Positions 5,536 to 13,121 of a stretch of 29,926 bases of DNA are shown piece after piece. Position 1 is the first letter of the stretch, and each line of letters starts with the position of its first letter. The position numbers were made by a program, and so were the translations under genes. The notes beneath the pieces were generated by a model. The model was not told where the DNA came from and made no database searches. It worked only from the letters and a program-made list of their open reading frames with translations. The stretch comes from a virus: positions 1-29,926 of IMG/VR virus record IMGVR_UViG_3300006929_000069. One strand, given 5' to 3'.

Positions 5536-6595
5536 TTGCTACTTGATGGGTAAACTCTGTATTAAAGTTTATTGTGGTATCTTTCTTTTCAAATAAATTA
5601 AATGTTTTCTTTGTACCATAACTCTGCCAATTATCTGTAGCATTAAACTTCAATTCAAAATCATAATTGGTATGTAGATAATAAGCTGCGACACCAAGAA
5701 CTATAATACCTACAGCAGCCATTGCCATATCAGCATCATTGTTTTTCTTTTTCGGTGGTTCTTCATGCCCGCAGTAATTAATACTTCTACCGTTACCAGT
5801 ACCTATTGCACCAGCAGCACACGCTGCATCTCCCAATGCTCTGGCGGTCGCTGTTCTACTTTCTTTTGAATGCTCGGAGGCGACAACTGGTTTACCTGTA
5901 ACGGCCATTGCGTGTTTGACCATTGCGGCAATTTGTGCAGGAGTTTTATTCCATCCTGTTTGAAGGAAGACATAATCTGCATTAGCATAATAAGCTGTGT
6001 TGCCTCTGTGGCCTCCAACACCTGATGTTAAATGAACACCAACAGGTTTGTTCGTTTTACTTTTTAGATGTGCGACTAGAGCCTGAACTTGAGCGGCAGA
6101 GAAATATTCATCACATTCAAGGCACGTTACATATCCAGTTACCTTGTTATCGAATCTAGTAACCATCTGGTCAAAGTGTGCCTTCTGGGCATCCATAGAT
6201 TGACTAGTAATATTTCTACTATCGTCTGGTGTCAACCATAGAACTGGTTTGAGTCCCATGTTATTGAGTTCATCTAGTCTTGCTTCCCAATCTGGTTGGG
6301 GACTGATGGCACTGAGATTGAACCCACCACCATTGTCTCCGCCGTTTCTGGTGTAGAGATAGATGTGAGTATCGCCATTGGCCTTTGCAGCATTTCTCAT
6401 ACCGACCTTATTGGCGTTGGGGTGTAGATAGTTAAGTGTCATCCACTTACTATCCATCATTAAAAAACTAGCACGAGAACCGTGTAGTGAATATGTTGTA
6501 TCGTATGCGCTAACTGTCGTGCTTACGAGTAGACTTATTGTCAAACATATCAATTTGCTTAGATGACGGCTTCCCAGCCTTTTCACGGAGAGCAT
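5486..6595 (-). CDS. Exported TIM-barrel-like putative glycosidase, copy 1
   Basis: 369 residues, the same length as its tandem paralogue. Signal peptide: basic MLSVKRLGSRHLSK, hydrophobic to about residue 28, then VSA-Y. The barrel-like body includes LKPVLWL, YVTCLECDEYFSA, KPVGVHLTSGVGG, ADYVFLQTG and KPVVASEH; E160 and E241 match the putative acid/base and nucleophile positions of copy 2. A proline/lysine-rich hinge (EEPPKKKNN) precedes a helix (289-306) and a β-rich tail that ends in phenylalanine (LFTFSGTF), a feature shared with outer-membrane β proteins. The ATG has a good ribosome site (GAGGAAAG). Its first 86 nt lie inside the end of the gene above. It could degrade surface polysaccharide or act in envelope modification. 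Confidence in the fold is moderate, in activity low. Confidence 0.72.
   Translation of the reverse strand: MLSVKRLGSRHLSKLICLTISLLVSTTVSAYDTTYSLHGSRASFLMMDSKWMTLNYLHPNANKVGMRNAAKANGDTHIYLYTRNGGDNGGGFNLSAISPQPDWEARLDELNNMGLKPVLWLTPDDSRNITSQSMDAQKAHFDQMVTRFDNKVTGYVTCLECDEYFSAAQVQALVAHLKSKTNKPVGVHLTSGVGGHRGNTAYYANADYVFLQTGWNKTPAQIAAMVKHAMAVTGKPVVASEHSKESRTATARALGDAACAAGAIGTGNGRSINYCGHEEPPKKKNNDADMAMAAVGIIVLGVAAYYLHTNYDFELKFNATDNWQSYGTKKTFNLFEKKDTTINFNTEFTHQVANDSINNRILFTFSGTF
5598..5684 (-). repeat. Near-identical segment shared by the two TIM-barrel genes (copy 1)
   Basis: Partner of 4541-4627. Most differences between the two copies are silent or conservative, which suggests recent exchange or strong constraint on this C-terminal region. 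Confidence 0.85.
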
Positions 6596-6743
6596 CTTCT
6601 TTCCTCATTATTATGCTCAACATCCTGTCAAGACTAGCATCAAACCAAATTCCAATTTTAGTTTTTGAAAACCATTTATAAAAACTATTTCCAATACATG
6701 AAAAAATAATGGACCTCAATAAAGCCCAAAACAATATGCCCAT
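6510..6743 (-). CDS. Small membrane-anchored protein
   Basis: 77 residues. The N-terminus is hydrophobic (MGILFWALLRSIIFSCIGNSF), followed by a cytoplasmic-looking basic and acidic tail (KEDALREKAGKPSSKQ). It starts at a TAATG overlap with the DUF1353 gene. Its last 86 nt also encode the signal peptide of the next gene in a different frame. It sits within the lysis/envelope cluster, so a holin-related or envelope role is possible, but I do not recognise the family. Confidence 0.65.
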   Translation of the reverse strand: MGILFWALLRSIIFSCIGNSFYKWFSKTKIGIWFDASLDRMLSIIMRKEDALREKAGKPSSKQIDMFDNKSTRKHDS

Positions 6744-7228
6744 TAAGTTTGGGCCATACCCTTACTACGAATAGCGAAACGACCAAAGGGACGGACAGAC
6801 CAATAACATGGTTTGGCCTTCCACATTGCGATAGGCGGTTCAACCTGTTGCATCCCCTCTAGGAATACACGGTCAGCCGCTGCTCTCATTTCATTTACTA
6901 CCTTCTCGTCGTGAGTATTATTCGACAACGCATCACGGAGTGCGCCATATAATACATCGTGAATAATGGCTGGACGGGCAACGTCCCAAGGGGCGACTGC
7001 CACCCATCCTGCCCTGGGGATTGAAGCCAGGTCTGTATCATAACCTTTCGGTGCATATACTTTTGAATAACCTTTCGGTGATTTTGGTGCTGTAATCTTT
7101 ACACCCATATCTTTCCAGGTCTTATGGTGTGAGTTTGCTTCTTTAGTAAGAAACCAAAGCTCCTCGTTGAGTTCCCAATGCATCTTACCATGAAAGGTGC
7201 AATTAAGTTTACCAGACCAGACTTTCAT
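6743..7228 (-). CDS. DUF1353 family protein
   Basis: 161 residues. The central signature PKGYDTDLASIPRAGW, followed by IIHDVLYGAL, matches DUF1353, a family of phage and bacterial proteins often found beside lysis or tail genes. The conserved His-Asp (HDVLY) and Asp in TDLASIP could bind metal, but the activity is not established to my knowledge. The start has a good ribosome site (GGGAGA) overlapping the end of the small membrane-protein gene. It follows the spanins, consistent with a role in envelope breakdown or host-cell exit, which is inference. Confidence 0.85.
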   Translation of the reverse strand: MKVWSGKLNCTFHGKMHWELNEELWFLTKEANSHHKTWKDMGVKITAPKSPKGYSKVYAPKGYDTDLASIPRAGWVAVAPWDVARPAIIHDVLYGALRDALSNNTHDEKVVNEMRAAADRVFLEGMQQVEPPIAMWKAKPCYWSVRPFGRFAIRSKGMAQT

Positions 7229-7229
7229 C

Positions 7230-7403
7230 TCATTCTCCCTTTATCAGTGTCCAAAGTCCATAGGCAATAGCTGCCCAAGCAGCAATTTTAATAAGTGGTG
7301 TAAACATAATTCCCACCACACCTACAGCGATTAATACAGCACCATCTAACGATGTCCTTTCTTTCAATCTATTCATTAACCACATACGTTGAAACCAGTC
7401 CAT
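7230..7403 (-). CDS. Small membrane protein in lysis cluster (57 residues)
   Basis: A short gene filling the gap between the o-spanin and DUF1353 genes. The ATG at 7403 follows a strong ribosome site (GAGGAG) that overlaps the o-spanin stop. The product begins MDWFQRMWLMNRLKERTSLD and then forms two hydrophobic stretches (GAVLIAVGVVGIMF and IKIAAWAAIAYGLWTLI) separated by only a few residues, ending in KGE. Its size, two-helix hairpin and location beside spanins make a holin or holin-like protein plausible. No endolysin is visible in the window to pair with it. Confidence 0.75.
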   Translation of the reverse strand: MDWFQRMWLMNRLKERTSLDGAVLIAVGVVGIMFTPLIKIAAWAAIAYGLWTLIKGE

Positions 7404-7406
7404 ATG

Positions 7407-7754
7407 TTACTCCTCGTAATATTCCCGATACTTTTCTAAGATAACAATGTACTCACCTAACTGAGCACGAATCTCTTTAATATTTAGGGCTAGACGTTCA
7501 TAGTCGCCATGACGGAGAGCAAACAATGCAACACCTTCATTGTCATCTCTTAACATTTGCCAAACGGATTCAATGTTGGCTTCTGTTACAATAACCCACT
7601 CCACCTCTCGCAACTCAAGAGGTTGTGGATTTGGAATCTCTAAAGATAACTTATCTATAGCAACGGTAGATACTTCTACCTGTTTGACTTTAGGGGTCAT
7701 TGAACAACCAGCTAAAAACACAACAGCAATCAATAACAAACTCAATTTTTTCAT
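7407..7754 (-). CDS. Outer-membrane lipoprotein, putative o-spanin (Rz1-like)
   Basis: 115 residues with a lipoprotein signal and lipobox LAGC (Cys17). The mature part contains proline-rich PNPQPLELREVEW and a long amphipathic end (IKEIRAQLGEYIVILEKYREYY). It starts at an ATGA overlap with the preceding gene, whose product has an N-terminal anchor and coiled coil. This is the layout of two-component spanins, which join inner and outer membranes and disrupt the outer membrane at lysis. It is longer than classic Rz1 proteins. The call rests on architecture and context. Confidence 0.78.
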   Translation of the reverse strand: MKKLSLLLIAVVFLAGCSMTPKVKQVEVSTVAIDKLSLEIPNPQPLELREVEWVIVTEANIESVWQMLRDDNEGVALFALRHGDYERLALNIKEIRAQLGEYIVILEKYREYYEE

Positions 7755-8221
7755 TCTGTATTCTCCTTACCTAGATTGGGGTTAGCCAAACCAGGACATT
7801 CACGATTACTCTGAGACTTCTTCGTTGCTGCGAGTTCTTCTGGAGTATGTTCTGCACCTGTAGTAAGTTCAAAACATCTCAACTCTGCACCAGATGCTCG
7901 ATTGATAAGTCGGAGAACTAGGGCTGGCTTATTCTGTGCCAGAATATCTAGTTCATGCTTACCTAATTTCTTGGCAAGATTCTTTGAGTCAGCTTGGAGC
8001 TTGACTTGCGCATCTCGTAACTCAGAATTAGCCACTTGAATCTTTGCAGCCTCGGCGGCCTGCTGACGCAATGCCGCTTCGTTTTCTGCAACAGCACCTT
8101 CAAGTTTTTCTTGATTCACTTGAAGGATTTTATTTTCTGCTTGTAGTTTTGTAACCCAACTATAGGCTCCAAACCCACCAGCACCCATTAACATCACTAA
8201 TATAATAACAACCTGTACCAT
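7751..8221 (-). CDS. Membrane-anchored coiled-coil protein, putative i-spanin (Rz-like)
   Basis: 156 residues. A single N-terminal hydrophobic helix (about 3-24, VVIILVMLMGAGGFGAYSWV) is followed by a long alanine- and glutamine-rich coiled coil (about 27-95) and a C-terminal segment with two cysteines (ELRCFEL and NRECPGL). The architecture is that of phage i-spanins: type II membrane anchor plus periplasmic coiled coil. It precedes the lipoprotein gene with a 4-nt overlap. The ribosome site is TGAGG, nine bases before the ATG. An alternative is a general phage membrane adaptor, but the pairing favours a spanin. Confidence 0.78.
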   Translation of the reverse strand: MVQVVIILVMLMGAGGFGAYSWVTKLQAENKILQVNQEKLEGAVAENEAALRQQAAEAAKIQVANSELRDAQVKLQADSKNLAKKLGKHELDILAQNKPALVLRLINRASGAELRCFELTTGAEHTPEELAATKKSQSNRECPGLANPNLGKENTE

Positions 8222-8235
8222 AATATAACCTCAAT

Positions 8236-10896
8236 CTATTTTACATTCGACATAGCAAACTCAGCGAAAGTAAGTACCCCTTGTTTAGTTTTTAACATCT
8301 GTTCAACTTTTGTTTGATTCTGCGGGTTGAGTGCATTATACACTGCAACCATAGCCGAGGCACTGAAAAGATCGACTTTCATACCAGATACCTTACCGGC
8401 TGTTCTCTTATCAACTATTTTTCGTAGCTCATCCATAGGTGACTTGGCTTCGTGGATAAAACGGCTTTCAGCAGATTCAATAACCCACTGGCCATCGTAA
8501 TTCTTCTTATGCTTATGCAACTTGATACCCTTCTTCTGCATATACGCTACCATTCTCGTATCATTGAAAAAATCTTTAAATGCAGGTCGAATATCACCCT
8601 TGGGACCTTTCTTGTCAAGAATCTTCTCAACCTCATCCCAAACTTCATCATCGCCAATAGTATTAAAATACTTTTTCTCTGCATCACCTGCAGGAATAGG
8701 CTTCTGCATCAACTTCATAAACTTATCATAATCTTTTTGTTTACCAGGAATTGCCCATGTTCCTTCATGGATATATTCTTCTCGGGCCATACGACCCTTT
8801 ACAACATCCTTCCGTTTCTTCTCCATACCTTTCAAACGGGCACCTGGTTTTAGTTTAGTAGTCTTACCGCCACCCTTTTTGAACTTAGTAATTGCCTTAT
8901 CTAAATCTCCACGGGGTTTTGGTGTCGGACGAATACTTTCCCCTACTGGATCTTCGTCTTGCTCATCCGAATCTTTTTTTTGAGCTTTCTTAGCAGCGAT
9001 TGCTTTCTTGAGGGCGGGTGGGAGTTCACCTTCTGAAAAGTCTTGCTGTTCTTCTTTTGTCCAGTTCTTGTCGATGTAATCAAAAAATGACTTCTTCTTC
9101 TCGCCCTCTAACTCAGCAGGACTCTTTGCACCAAACTTCTTCAGTGCTGCTTGGAAAAACTTCTGATACTCTTCCTTTGTGCCTTCTGTCACCATGGCTC
9201 TGTGATGCACACGGGATTCAAAATGTGTATCTTTGAAATCGTCCATATCTTCAAAATCATCCGCATCGCCGTAACCACTCTTGGTATACCACTTCCAAAT
9301 ATCTTCGATACTCTTACCAGAAACTTCCCATTCATCCTGACCTGGGTTTACATCCTTCTGAGATATCTTTCCTTTGAGGCGAAACTTCGCTAGAGACTTT
9401 TTCATCTCTTTATTATCCATTGCATCAAAGTGACCTTTGACTGCTTCGTGGACAACTTCTTCGTTGGCATCTTGCAACGCAGCCTTTACTGTAGGCTCGT
9501 CACCAAGACCTCGTTTGATTTTTTCAATCTTCTTCCAAGCGCCTGTCATGTTGCCTTCCATATCGTAAGCAATCTTGATAGCCTTTTCGACATCTCCAGA
9601 TTTAAACTTTGCTTCATCCAAATCTTCTTCATCAAGACCTTTAGCAACAGCGTTCATCTTCTTGACCGATGCATTCATCGCAGCAAGTTTTTCCTTACGG
9701 AGAGCGATTCGTTTCAGAGTTTCTTTATAAGACTTTGAACGACCATCAACCTTTTGAGATTTTTTCTCAGGTTGGACTTCTTCTTTCTCGTCCTCATCGT
9801 CCTTCCAGTTCTCTACTTTCGGAGGAGTAGCCGGGACTGCATCAGCAGCATTCTGCCATACCTGTTTGATAACATCTTCAATGCTACCCTGTTTTGTTTC
9901 TAGATATTTTTTACTCATAGTTGATTCGTCCGTTTTTTGCTTTTCTTTTTTCTTAGTTAGCAAATCGTTAAGTTTTTGTACTCTCTCCGCATCTTTGGCC
10001 ATACTCAGTTGAGCCTGGGCAATAGCCTTTTTGATTTTTAATTCTTTACCTAATTCTTTATTAGCCTTTGGATCCTTTTTCATATCAGCTTCATCTACAG
10101 ATTCTTTCTTGGCCAGGTTAGTGGCGACACCCATCTTTACCTGTTTCCATTTCTCACCATACTTCTCTTTAAACTTTGCATCATCCAGGTCTTTGGCAAT
10201 CTCCTCTCTACGTTTTAATTCAGTAGGAGTTAATGTTCGTTCTTCTATATTTATACTTTCTTCTTTTCTCAAACGAGGTTCCCGTCTATTCCAAGAGCGG
10301 TCAGTTACTTTAAGATTATCTTCCTCATTGTTTAGCGGATCATTATCTTTATGATGAACGTCTTTACCGTCACCTCTAGCAGCCTTACCGTTCTTTATCA
10401 TAAGACGGCGTGCTCTTAAACGAGCCGCATTTCTTTCCATCTGCTCTGGTTTGGAATGATAGTTTTCACGTTCCTTTGCATAGTTTCTTTCAGCCAAGTC
10501 ATCTTCAGATTCTTCGCCTCTCAACTTTCTATAAGTCGAAGCCATCTTTTTCTTTTTTTCTTTTGCTTTATCTAAAGCGTCTTGTGCTGCTTTGACTTTA
10601 CTTTTAGCACCATAAAATGCTCGGGCAGGTCCTGTTGATTTTAGTTTAGACTTAACTGCACCAACAGCCTTCTTCTTTAACTCCCCTGCTTTCTTTTTAG
10701 CCGCCTGTTTGGCCATATCAGCTGCACGGGATGCAATACCTTCTTCTATCTGTTCTTTGGTCAGTCTGCGTTTCCGTTTAAAAATTTTAGGTTTCTTTTT
10801 AACTACTACTGTAGAATCATCATCTCCAGTACCGGCAACTGCTGTACCCGTAGCATTAGTAGGAACTTCCTCTACCCACAAACCATAACGCTTCAT
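8236..10896 (-). CDS. Modular virion-type polyprotein with HNH-like motif and putative prohead protease sites
   Basis: 886 residues, extremely rich in K, E, D and A. The N-terminus (MKRYGLWVEE) loosely resembles a capsid-targeting peptide. Residues about 178-205 form an HNH-nuclease-like motif (DVHHKDNDPLNNEEDNLKV, then NRRE). Downstream, small globular modules follow sites of the form [ILV]-x-E/[AG]: VDE269/A, LDE428/A, VHE484/A, VTE571/G, IHE711/G and IHE816/A. These match the T4 gp21 prohead protease preference. Modules include one with KFFQAALKKFGAKSPAEL (579-596), one with KFMKLMQKPIPAGDA (725-739), and a final one from 817. Similar modules occur, from memory, in marine T4-like virion proteins. 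Processing during head maturation is inferred. It starts at an ATGA overlap with the upstream gene. Confidence 0.7.
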   Translation of the reverse strand: MKRYGLWVEEVPTNATGTAVAGTGDDDSTVVVKKKPKIFKRKRRLTKEQIEEGIASRAADMAKQAAKKKAGELKKKAVGAVKSKLKSTGPARAFYGAKSKVKAAQDALDKAKEKKKKMASTYRKLRGEESEDDLAERNYAKERENYHSKPEQMERNAARLRARRLMIKNGKAARGDGKDVHHKDNDPLNNEEDNLKVTDRSWNRREPRLRKEESINIEERTLTPTELKRREEIAKDLDDAKFKEKYGEKWKQVKMGVATNLAKKESVDEADMKKDPKANKELGKELKIKKAIAQAQLSMAKDAERVQKLNDLLTKKKEKQKTDESTMSKKYLETKQGSIEDVIKQVWQNAADAVPATPPKVENWKDDEDEKEEVQPEKKSQKVDGRSKSYKETLKRIALRKEKLAAMNASVKKMNAVAKGLDEEDLDEAKFKSGDVEKAIKIAYDMEGNMTGAWKKIEKIKRGLGDEPTVKAALQDANEEVVHEAVKGHFDAMDNKEMKKSLAKFRLKGKISQKDVNPGQDEWEVSGKSIEDIWKWYTKSGYGDADDFEDMDDFKDTHFESRVHHRAMVTEGTKEEYQKFFQAALKKFGAKSPAELEGEKKKSFFDYIDKNWTKEEQQDFSEGELPPALKKAIAAKKAQKKDSDEQDEDPVGESIRPTPKPRGDLDKAITKFKKGGGKTTKLKPGARLKGMEKKRKDVVKGRMAREEYIHEGTWAIPGKQKDYDKFMKLMQKPIPAGDAEKKYFNTIGDDEVWDEVEKILDKKGPKGDIRPAFKDFFNDTRMVAYMQKKGIKLHKHKKNYDGQWVIESAESRFIHEAKSPMDELRKIVDKRTAGKVSGMKVDLFSASAMVAVYNALNPQNQTKVEQMLKTKQGVLTFAEFAMSNVK

Positions 10897-11459
10897 GCTT
10901 CCTCCAAGTCCTCTAGGGAGATATAAGTTTCTTTATTATTACGAATAACTTTAAAAATCGGTTGACCTAAAACATTATCTACAGGAGTTTTATCAAAAAC
11001 CGTCACAGTACCACCCTCTTTAAGTTTATATCGTCCTGACAATAAAACCTCGTGGGTAACATGCTCACTGATTTCTTCTTCTGTAGCATAACCATTATCT
11101 ATTAACCAATTTTTAAAACTATTCTCTATGGTATCTTCTTCATCAACTTGAGAAGCGAAATGTTGTTTGAGAAGAAATAATGCTGTAGCATAAGTTCCTA
11201 TCTTTGTTCTAACTCCAGGAATTTTATGCAGTATTCTTTTAAGATTAAATATTAGTCGGTGTAGTAAAGTAAAAGACTCTTTCTCATCTAGTTTAGAAAG
11301 TTCTTTAGATGTTCGGAGAAGTTTGCCATCTTTGTCTATGATACCATGCTTGAAAGCTTCTTGTTCTTCCCAAGGAGTAGTAAGTATTCTGAGAAACCTA
11401 TAAGCCACAAACAAGTCTATGGCTCGGCCTTCCGTCAGATTTTCTTTAGTTGTGTCCAT
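10893..11459 (-). CDS. Conserved T4-like phage protein, probably structural
   Basis: 188 residues from the ATG at 11459. A longer reading to 11543 would overlap the previous gene by 109 nt and its extra residues look unrelated. The body begins MDTTKENLTEGRAIDLFVAY and continues with RFLRILTTPWEEQEAFKHG and IIDKDGKLLR, then a helical region with LHRLIFNLKRILHKIPG and GTYATALFLLKQ. This pattern occurs, from memory, in virion-associated proteins of marine T4-like phages. The C-terminal third (GRYKLKEGGTVTVFDKT) looks like a small β domain. It is coupled by ATGA to the large modular protein. The exact role is unknown. Confidence 0.7.
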   Translation of the reverse strand: MDTTKENLTEGRAIDLFVAYRFLRILTTPWEEQEAFKHGIIDKDGKLLRTSKELSKLDEKESFTLLHRLIFNLKRILHKIPGVRTKIGTYATALFLLKQHFASQVDEEDTIENSFKNWLIDNGYATEEEISEHVTHEVLLSGRYKLKEGGTVTVFDKTPVDNVLGQPIFKVIRNNKETYISLEDLEEA

Positions 11460-11797
11460 ACATAAGGATCCAAGTCTATTTGGTTCATCTCCGCTTCTGG
11501 TATCATACTTAAATATATCATAAATGTTTTTAACGCCGGCCAATACTCTGGTCCAATCTTAAAAAATAATAAAATGCCTGAGGCCTCTACCCCAAACACA
11601 TTAGATAAAACTATAATGTGATTGAGAATTAACCTCTCTTTCAATTCACCCGTCTCCTGATACTTCTTGAAAAGTCTTTTCAGATATTTAAACCTTTTTA
11701 TATCGTCGTAAAACTCTTCCTCACTTTCACACTGCGGATTATCATAATAATGCATAGCGAACATCTGCCAGTTCGCCGGAGTTATTTTTTCATACAT
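11435..11797 (-). CDS. Conserved T4-like phage protein (DUF7207-like)
   Basis: 120 residues, mostly helical. Distinctive segments are ITPANWQMFAMHYYDNPQC, DIKRFKYLKRLFKKYQETGE and LKERLILNHIIVLSNVFG. These match, from memory, a conserved hypothetical family in cyanomyoviruses and pelagimyoviruses (DUF7207-like). The length agrees with that family. It overlaps the next gene by about 25 nt when that gene starts at 11459. The role is unknown; position among virion genes suggests a morphogenesis function. Confidence 0.75.
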   Translation of the reverse strand: MYEKITPANWQMFAMHYYDNPQCESEEEFYDDIKRFKYLKRLFKKYQETGELKERLILNHIIVLSNVFGVEASGILLFFKIGPEYWPALKTFMIYLSMIPEAEMNQIDLDPYVWTQLKKI

Positions 11798-11801
11798 TCA
11801 T

Positions 11802-12236
11802 TCACGCTATTTTAGCCATTACTCTACAACTGCCATTTTCCAAGTTCATATATTTAAAATTAATACTCAATCCACTTGCATTATGAGCGTCATTGACTAA
11901 CTGACCATCTTCAGTGCCAGTACCGTCATTACCATAACGGCCGCCCCACTGAGTCAATGGAACAGAAAGATCGCCTTCACCCTCAGCAATTTCTACTGTT
12001 GGAAAGGTGACACCTATTCTCATAAGCTTTTGTCGTAATTCGCTAATAGCATGATTAGCATTGATGTACTCTCTATCTCCAATAGACCCAACAAAAGCAT
12101 TAACCATTTTTAACACTTCTGGATCTGAGATATTTGAAATATTTTTGCTACCATCTTCAACGGGAATAGCATCATGCTTCATTATAGCACTATCAGTATC
12201 TCCGTGTTCAGTAACAAAACTTTTATACGTTTTCAT
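11802..12236 (-). CDS. Capsid-targeted internal protein candidate
   Basis: 144 residues. The N-terminus MKTYKSFVTE-H closely resembles the T4 internal-protein leader MKTYQEFIAE-A, which directs proteins into the prohead and is cut after the glutamate by gp21. Here the cut would fall after E10. The rest is small and unassigned, with VLKMVNAFVGSIGDREYINA (64-83) and a glycine-rich segment (QWGGRYGNDGTGTEDG). It overlaps the gene before it by 14 nt. Whether it is an injected effector or a head component cannot be told. The leader resemblance is visible; packaging is inferred. Confidence 0.75.
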   Translation of the reverse strand: MKTYKSFVTEHGDTDSAIMKHDAIPVEDGSKNISNISDPEVLKMVNAFVGSIGDREYINANHAISELRQKLMRIGVTFPTVEIAEGEGDLSVPLTQWGGRYGNDGTGTEDGQLVNDAHNASGLSINFKYMNLENGSCRVMAKIA

Positions 12237-12405
12237 CGTTTGATAATCCTAATTTGGCCAAGTCTGCTTCCGAGGTCTCCTTTTCAGTAACTTCTACTGT
12301 AACCTCGGCTTTAGGCTCTGCCTTTTTCTTTGGTTTAGATGTTTCTTCTGCTTTACCCTTATAAGGGATTCCGCCGGCACCGTATCTGATTACTTCTTCA
12401 CTCAT
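12223..12405 (-). CDS. Small charged phage protein
   Basis: 60 residues starting MSEEVIRYGAGGIPYKGK, followed by a low-complexity lysine/glutamate tail with repeated KPKKKAEPKAE and VEVTEKE elements. The ATG at 12405 gives an 8-nt overlap with the coiled-coil gene; a longer reading to 12474 would sit mostly inside that gene. The GGIPYKGK opening is shared, from memory, with small proteins near the same genes in other marine T4-like phages. Function unknown. Confidence 0.65.
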   Translation of the reverse strand: MSEEVIRYGAGGIPYKGKAEETSKPKKKAEPKAEVTVEVTEKETSEADLAKLGLSNDENV

Positions 12406-12604
12406 CTTTATCTTCCGTCGCAGTTTCCTGCTGTTTGGAGACTTCAATAAAAAAGTCACACTGTTGGATGGCACCCCTCATAGCATTTGCGTTTGCTATG
12501 AGAGATGTTTTTTGGTCTTCCAATGTGCTTAACTGTTCCTGAAGTTTCTCCAGTTCGTTTAATATAACAACCTTTCTTTCGGTAATAGTTTCCACACTAA
12601 TCAT
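12398..12604 (-). CDS. Small coiled-coil protein
   Basis: 68 residues that read as one long helix with heptad spacing (ITERKVVILNELEKLQEQL, then STLEDQKTSLIANANA). One cysteine is present and there is no signal or membrane segment. The ribosome site is AGGAA. It lies between a small virion-type protein and the charged 60-residue protein. A scaffold, chaperone or structural role is possible. The family is not recognised. Confidence 0.65.
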   Translation of the reverse strand: MISVETITERKVVILNELEKLQEQLSTLEDQKTSLIANANAMRGAIQQCDFFIEVSKQQETATEDKDE

Positions 12605-12619
12605 AATATAAAATTCCTA

Positions 12620-13063
12620 TTACGCCAATGCGCAACCCTGGTTTGCAATAACACTCCAACCACCTGTTGTGTTATAAATCAACACACAAGAATCGCCAGC
12701 AGTATTAAACGTAACAGTAGTATAACCATTCAATGTTGTTGGGGTAAGTGTAGCATCACCACCATCAGTAGTCATGCACAGAATTTTAATCTGTCCGACA
12801 GCACCGTTAGCCAGTGTCAGAGCAATTGCTGCTGAACTTGCAATAGTTGTTACTGCTGTTGTGAGGTTAACTGCACCGGCGGCTGTGAGGGCCTGGGGTG
12901 CTGAATCAAATGCCAACCAAGTAGGCATATTGTTCATCATACTTGCAATGGAAATCTTCTTGTTTACTGGTGTTCCTGCTGGATCATCAATAACGTGTAA
13001 AAGGTCTTCCGCTGCTACACCTGTTCCCAGGTCTGTTAGTGCTGTGATTTTCTTATCAGCCAT
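12620..13063 (-). CDS. Virion decoration/fibre-type protein
   Basis: 147 residues. The N-terminus [20 protein letters not shown], followed by [18 protein letters not shown], is a common opening of marine phage tail or decoration proteins, where it seems to act as an attachment module. The remainder is β-rich and hydrophobic ([20 protein letters not shown]), ending with a probable jelly-roll-like half ([20 protein letters not shown]). The ribosome site is strong (AGGAG). It forms a group with the next two small β-rich proteins. Confidence 0.75.
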   Translation of the reverse strand: MADKKITALTDLGTGVAAEDLLHVIDDPAGTPVNKKISIASMMNNMPTWLAFDSAPQALTAAGAVNLTTAVTTIASSAAIALTLANGAVGQIKILCMTTDGGDATLTPTTLNGYTTVTFNTAGDSCVLIYNTTGGWSVIANQGCALA

Positions 13064-13081
13064 TTCTTTCTCCTATATAAA

Positions 13082-13117
13082 CCCTTTCGGGAATGTTACT
13101 CCGTGCATATACACGGA
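13082..13117 (-). other. Small intergenic hairpins between two decoration-type genes
   Basis: In the 58-nt gap 13064-13121 the minus strand carries TCCGTG-TATATG-CACGGA (13117-13100), a 6-bp stem, and CCC-GAAA-GGG (13091-13082), a 3-bp stem with a GNRA-type loop. No U-run follows either, so a classical terminator is not supported. They could stabilise or process the mRNA. The stems are short and could be chance. Confidence 0.35.
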
Positions 13118-13121
13118 TCAA

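Noticed and set aside
10248-10255. TATAAATA on the minus strand inside the 886-residue gene
   Set aside because: It encodes Ser-Ile-Asn-Ile in frame within an AT-rich stretch and has no gene start soon after it, so it is more likely chance than a late promoter.
11460-11543. Longer N-terminus for the protein ending at 10893
   Set aside because: It would overlap the DUF7207-like gene by 109 nt, and the known type of sequence only begins after the ATG at 11459.
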